From assembly GCF_014640555.1 (NCBI RefSeq), contig NZ_BMHE01000003.1, positions 62,001 through 126,000 of the forward strand: a stretch of 64,000 bases of DNA. Reading direction: 5' to 3'. This DNA is from Paenibacillus marchantiophytorum. Its GTDB lineage: Bacteria; Bacillota; Bacilli; Paenibacillales; NBRC-103111. The notes under the pieces are model-generated. The model saw nothing but the letters and a program-made list of their open reading frames with translations, searched no databases and was not told the origin of the DNA. Below are positions 61,858 through 64,000 of this stretch, piece by piece (the stretch's first letter is position 1; every line of letters begins with the position of its first letter). A program made the translations under genes and the position numbers.

Positions 61858-63483
61858 TTATTTGGTTTCATAGCGCGTCATTTTTATCCGATATTGCTTA
61901 GGTGTATCACCTGTATATTCTTTAAATAATTTACAAAAATAACCTTCGTTAACAATCCCTACTTCCTCGCACAGTTCCAATAAAGAATAATCCTGAACGT
62001 TTAACAGCTCAAGAGCCAATTGAATTTTTTTACGATTGATGTAACTGATAACGCCTTCGTTCATTGTCTTTTTGAAAAGACTGCTGAAATACGACGGAGC
62101 TAAATTCACTTCCTCCGCAATAGCCTCCAACGTTAAACGCTGCTTCAAATTTTTCTCGATAAATCGCATAGCACTCATGATTTCTACCCGATGAATGAGT
62201 TGGCCTGCGTGCACATATTCGAATGTAAAGTCGCCAATATACGCAAGCTGTTCCCGAAATGCCATAAATTCTAGGGGAAACTCAGCCACATCAGTGGTCA
62301 ACGTGTTTCCCGATTTAAATTTCGCCGTAATGGCTCTGTACAAGTCTCGAAGCATGGGTGCCATGATAGACTTATGGATTTTATGTTCCGTAACAAATTG
62401 ATTTAGAGCAGCAAATTCTTTCTCCAGCTCGTCCTTGGAAACCTTTCTTTGCAGCCAGGCTAGTAAATCAGCCAGTTTCTGCTGAAAGTCCTCCTTTTTG
62501 TCATTGCGGTAATGGAACCGATGCGCAGGTGTCTTCACTGCTTTCTCTGTATGATAATAGAAATCCTCGCTCACAATATGAGCTTCCGTGTAAGCTTGTT
62601 TAATGGCTTCCCAGCCTCGGTGCGGACCGCCAAAAGCGACAGATACCCTTTGATTCAAATATTGCTGCAAATGGGACACGATCTGACTCCCCAAAGTCTG
62701 GCAAGCGTATTCCGTATCCATATCACTGCGACTATTTTCCCAGGAAAGAAAGCCGATAAAACGATTATCGGATAGATCCACAGCTACCCCCCTGCCGCAA
62801 TTCATCACCGTTTCTTCGATTACATTCGTGATCGCATATTTCAAGATGTTCTGGTCAACCGCTGAATATTCATGACGGAAACTCTCATACAAATTCATTT
62901 CAACAATAAAACAGCAATAATTAGCTTGAAAGAAATGGAACTGCATACGATTGGCAAAATCGGATGCCCGATATGACGGGATTTCGCCTCGAATCAGCTC
63001 GTTAAAAAATTGCTTGCGGACTCTATATTTATTTTCCAGAACGGATACATTTAATGATTGAAATTCCTCTTCTTTCTTCTTAATCTCATCCCAAATTCCG
63101 GCTGCCTTATCCAAAGCTCGATCCAAATCCGCTTCGCGCAAAGGAACCTTAACGATGTACTCCAATACGTTGGCATGGATAGCTCGCTGCGCGTATTCAA
63201 AAGACGAATAGGCGGTCAAAAGAATGTATTGGGTGTTGGGCAGCTCCTGCTTTAACTGCTCAATCATGGAGATTCCATCCATCTTTGGCATGACGATATC
63301 AGAGATCACGATATCTGGTTTAAGCCGTAGAATCTCCTCGATCCCCTTCAACCCGTTATTCGCTTTGCCTACCAAATGGAACCGTCTTTCCTTCTCGGAG
63401 AGCTCGCTAAAAAATAGTTCCAATCTTTGGATGATTAGGTCTTCATCATCAACGATGAAGCAGGTGTACTCTCTCGCCATCAT
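61858..63483 (-). CDS. YesN-type response regulator with AraC output, second locus
   Basis: A 541-aa regulator. The receiver has D12-D13 and phospho-acceptor D62 in IVISDIVMPKMDG; the Lys lies in YIVKVPLREADL. AraC helices are LTLEAIAEEVNLAPSYFSSLFKKTMNEG and LLELCEEVGIVNEGYFCKLFKEYTGDTPKQYR at the C terminus. The start overlaps the kinase stop by 4 bp. The genes downstream (FAD oxidoreductase, SGNH, secreted protein) are likely targets. Confidence 0.93.
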   Translation of the reverse strand: MMAREYTCFIVDDEDLIIQRLELFFSELSEKERRFHLVGKANNGLKGIEEILRLKPDIVISDIVMPKMDGISMIEQLKQELPNTQYILLTAYSSFEYAQRAIHANVLEYIVKVPLREADLDRALDKAAGIWDEIKKKEEEFQSLNVSVLENKYRVRKQFFNELIRGEIPSYRASDFANRMQFHFFQANYCCFIVEMNLYESFRHEYSAVDQNILKYAITNVIEETVMNCGRGVAVDLSDNRFIGFLSWENSRSDMDTEYACQTLGSQIVSHLQQYLNQRVSVAFGGPHRGWEAIKQAYTEAHIVSEDFYYHTEKAVKTPAHRFHYRNDKKEDFQQKLADLLAWLQRKVSKDELEKEFAALNQFVTEHKIHKSIMAPMLRDLYRAITAKFKSGNTLTTDVAEFPLEFMAFREQLAYIGDFTFEYVHAGQLIHRVEIMSAMRFIEKNLKQRLTLEAIAEEVNLAPSYFSSLFKKTMNEGVISYINRKKIQLALELLNVQDYSLLELCEEVGIVNEGYFCKLFKEYTGDTPKQYRIKMTRYETK

Positions 63484-64000
63484 GCATCTCCTTTAAACAT
63501 ACCTGCCGGGAATATGGCGCGAACACGGGTGATTTCATGCGGTATGCTTATGATTTGGAGCCCGAATTGTTCGCCATAGTGAAGTCTTATTCGTCCATGA
63601 ATATTGTTCAGCCCGATTCTTTTCCTTTTTACCGCTACATCACTCGGTTCTGAATCTAGAATATGCTTTATGCGATCCGCTGGAATTCCCTCGCCTTGAT
63701 CAACGACTTCAATCATGACGATACCGCCCTCCCTGTAGGCATGAATAGTAATCGAACCTTCGATTCCCCCTCCGTTATAGCCATGGAAGATGCTATTCTC
63801 CACAATGGGCTGCAATAGCATTCGAAAAACCGGGAAATCCATTAACCCCTCTTCAACATTCTCAATCAAGTCAAAGTGCCTGTTATATCGGATGTTTTGG
63901 ATCTCGATATAGTCCGATACATTTTGCAATTCTTGACGCAGTGATACTTTCTCCGAAGCGTCGGCTATGCCGTATTCCAATAATGAAATGAGAGATCCGA
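63480..64000 (-). CDS. YesM-type sensor histidine kinase, C-terminal part, cut by window edge
   Basis: The visible 173 codons cover the end of the dimer region (VSLRQELQNVSDYIEIQNIRYNRHF) and the HATPase domain (LLQPIVENSIFHGYNGGG N box, VVDQGEGIP G1, RIGLNNIHGRIRLHYG G2). The frame stays open to the last base of the window, so the phospho-acceptor His, HAMP and sensor domains lie outside. It pairs with the regulator it overlaps. Confidence 0.9.
   Translation of the reverse strand, partial: GSLISLLEYGIADASEKVSLRQELQNVSDYIEIQNIRYNRHFDLIENVEEGLMDFPVFRMLLQPIVENSIFHGYNGGGIEGSITIHAYREGGIVMIEVVDQGEGIPADRIKHILDSEPSDVAVKRKRIGLNNIHGRIRLHYGEQFGLQIISIPHEITRVRAIFPAGMFKGDA

Overview
The window looks like a chromosome segment of a spore-forming, soil or plant-associated Firmicute of the Paenibacillus type. 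The basis is strong AAGGAGG-type ribosome sites, YesM/YesN-style two-component pairs beside CUT1 sugar ABC transporters, very large secreted multidomain glycosidases, a gerA-type germination operon, cre-like sites, and the protein sequences themselves. No rRNA or tRNA gene was seen. Most genes lie on the minus strand.

Left part (1-8000): a 53-aa orphan gene, a three-gene minus operon (small membrane protein, SGNH hydrolase, NAD(P)-binding reductase), an OmpR/HAMP-kinase pair, a quinone-reductase-like flavoprotein with an HxlR regulator, and a MerR-type promoter that now drives only a 21-codon ORF. An IS1182-type element (5963-7905) is disabled by one in-frame stop and sits inside a dispersed repeat whose second copy lies near 42 kb.

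Middle part (about 7986-38051): I read this as the remains of a Tn7-like transposon of about 30 kb. Its right end has a tnsA pseudogene preceded by four TnsB-type sites at exact 20-bp spacing. Its left end has matching sites in inverted orientation, and TTCGC flanks both ends. tnsB and anything after it are gone, replaced by an internal piece of a Tn3-family transposase. The cargo is a fucosylated-glycan utilisation locus: ABC permeases, a lipoprotein sugar-binding protein, a YesMN pair, two GH29 fucosidases, a GH95 fucosidase, a secreted beta-helix protein, a frameshifted sialate-O-acetylesterase-like enzyme and an FAD oxidoreductase. Several promoters share a module of about 65 bp that is probably the YesN-type regulator's target. 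The GH95 5' region exists in three copies, and a decayed gerA operon lies between copies two and three.

Right part (38-64 kb): ydeI and a UvrA-like ATPase are followed by a gene graveyard (SRPBCC, old-yellow-enzyme and TetR remnants, 41.1-42.3 kb). Next comes a minus-strand cluster that joins a PTP-type inositol-polyphosphate phosphatase, a LacI regulator, a binding-protein ABC transporter (its ATPase frameshifted), a TIM-barrel isomerase, an inositol-monophosphatase-family enzyme, a HAD phosphatase and two MgtC-like proteins. Two 28-bp operators differing at one base control the phosphatase and the LacI gene. I infer uptake and breakdown of a phosphorylated polyol or sugar. The window closes with a second polysaccharide locus: a secreted protein of about 1,706 aa with no recognised catalytic family, an SGNH esterase, a paralogue of the FAD oxidoreductase, and another YesMN pair cut by the window edge.
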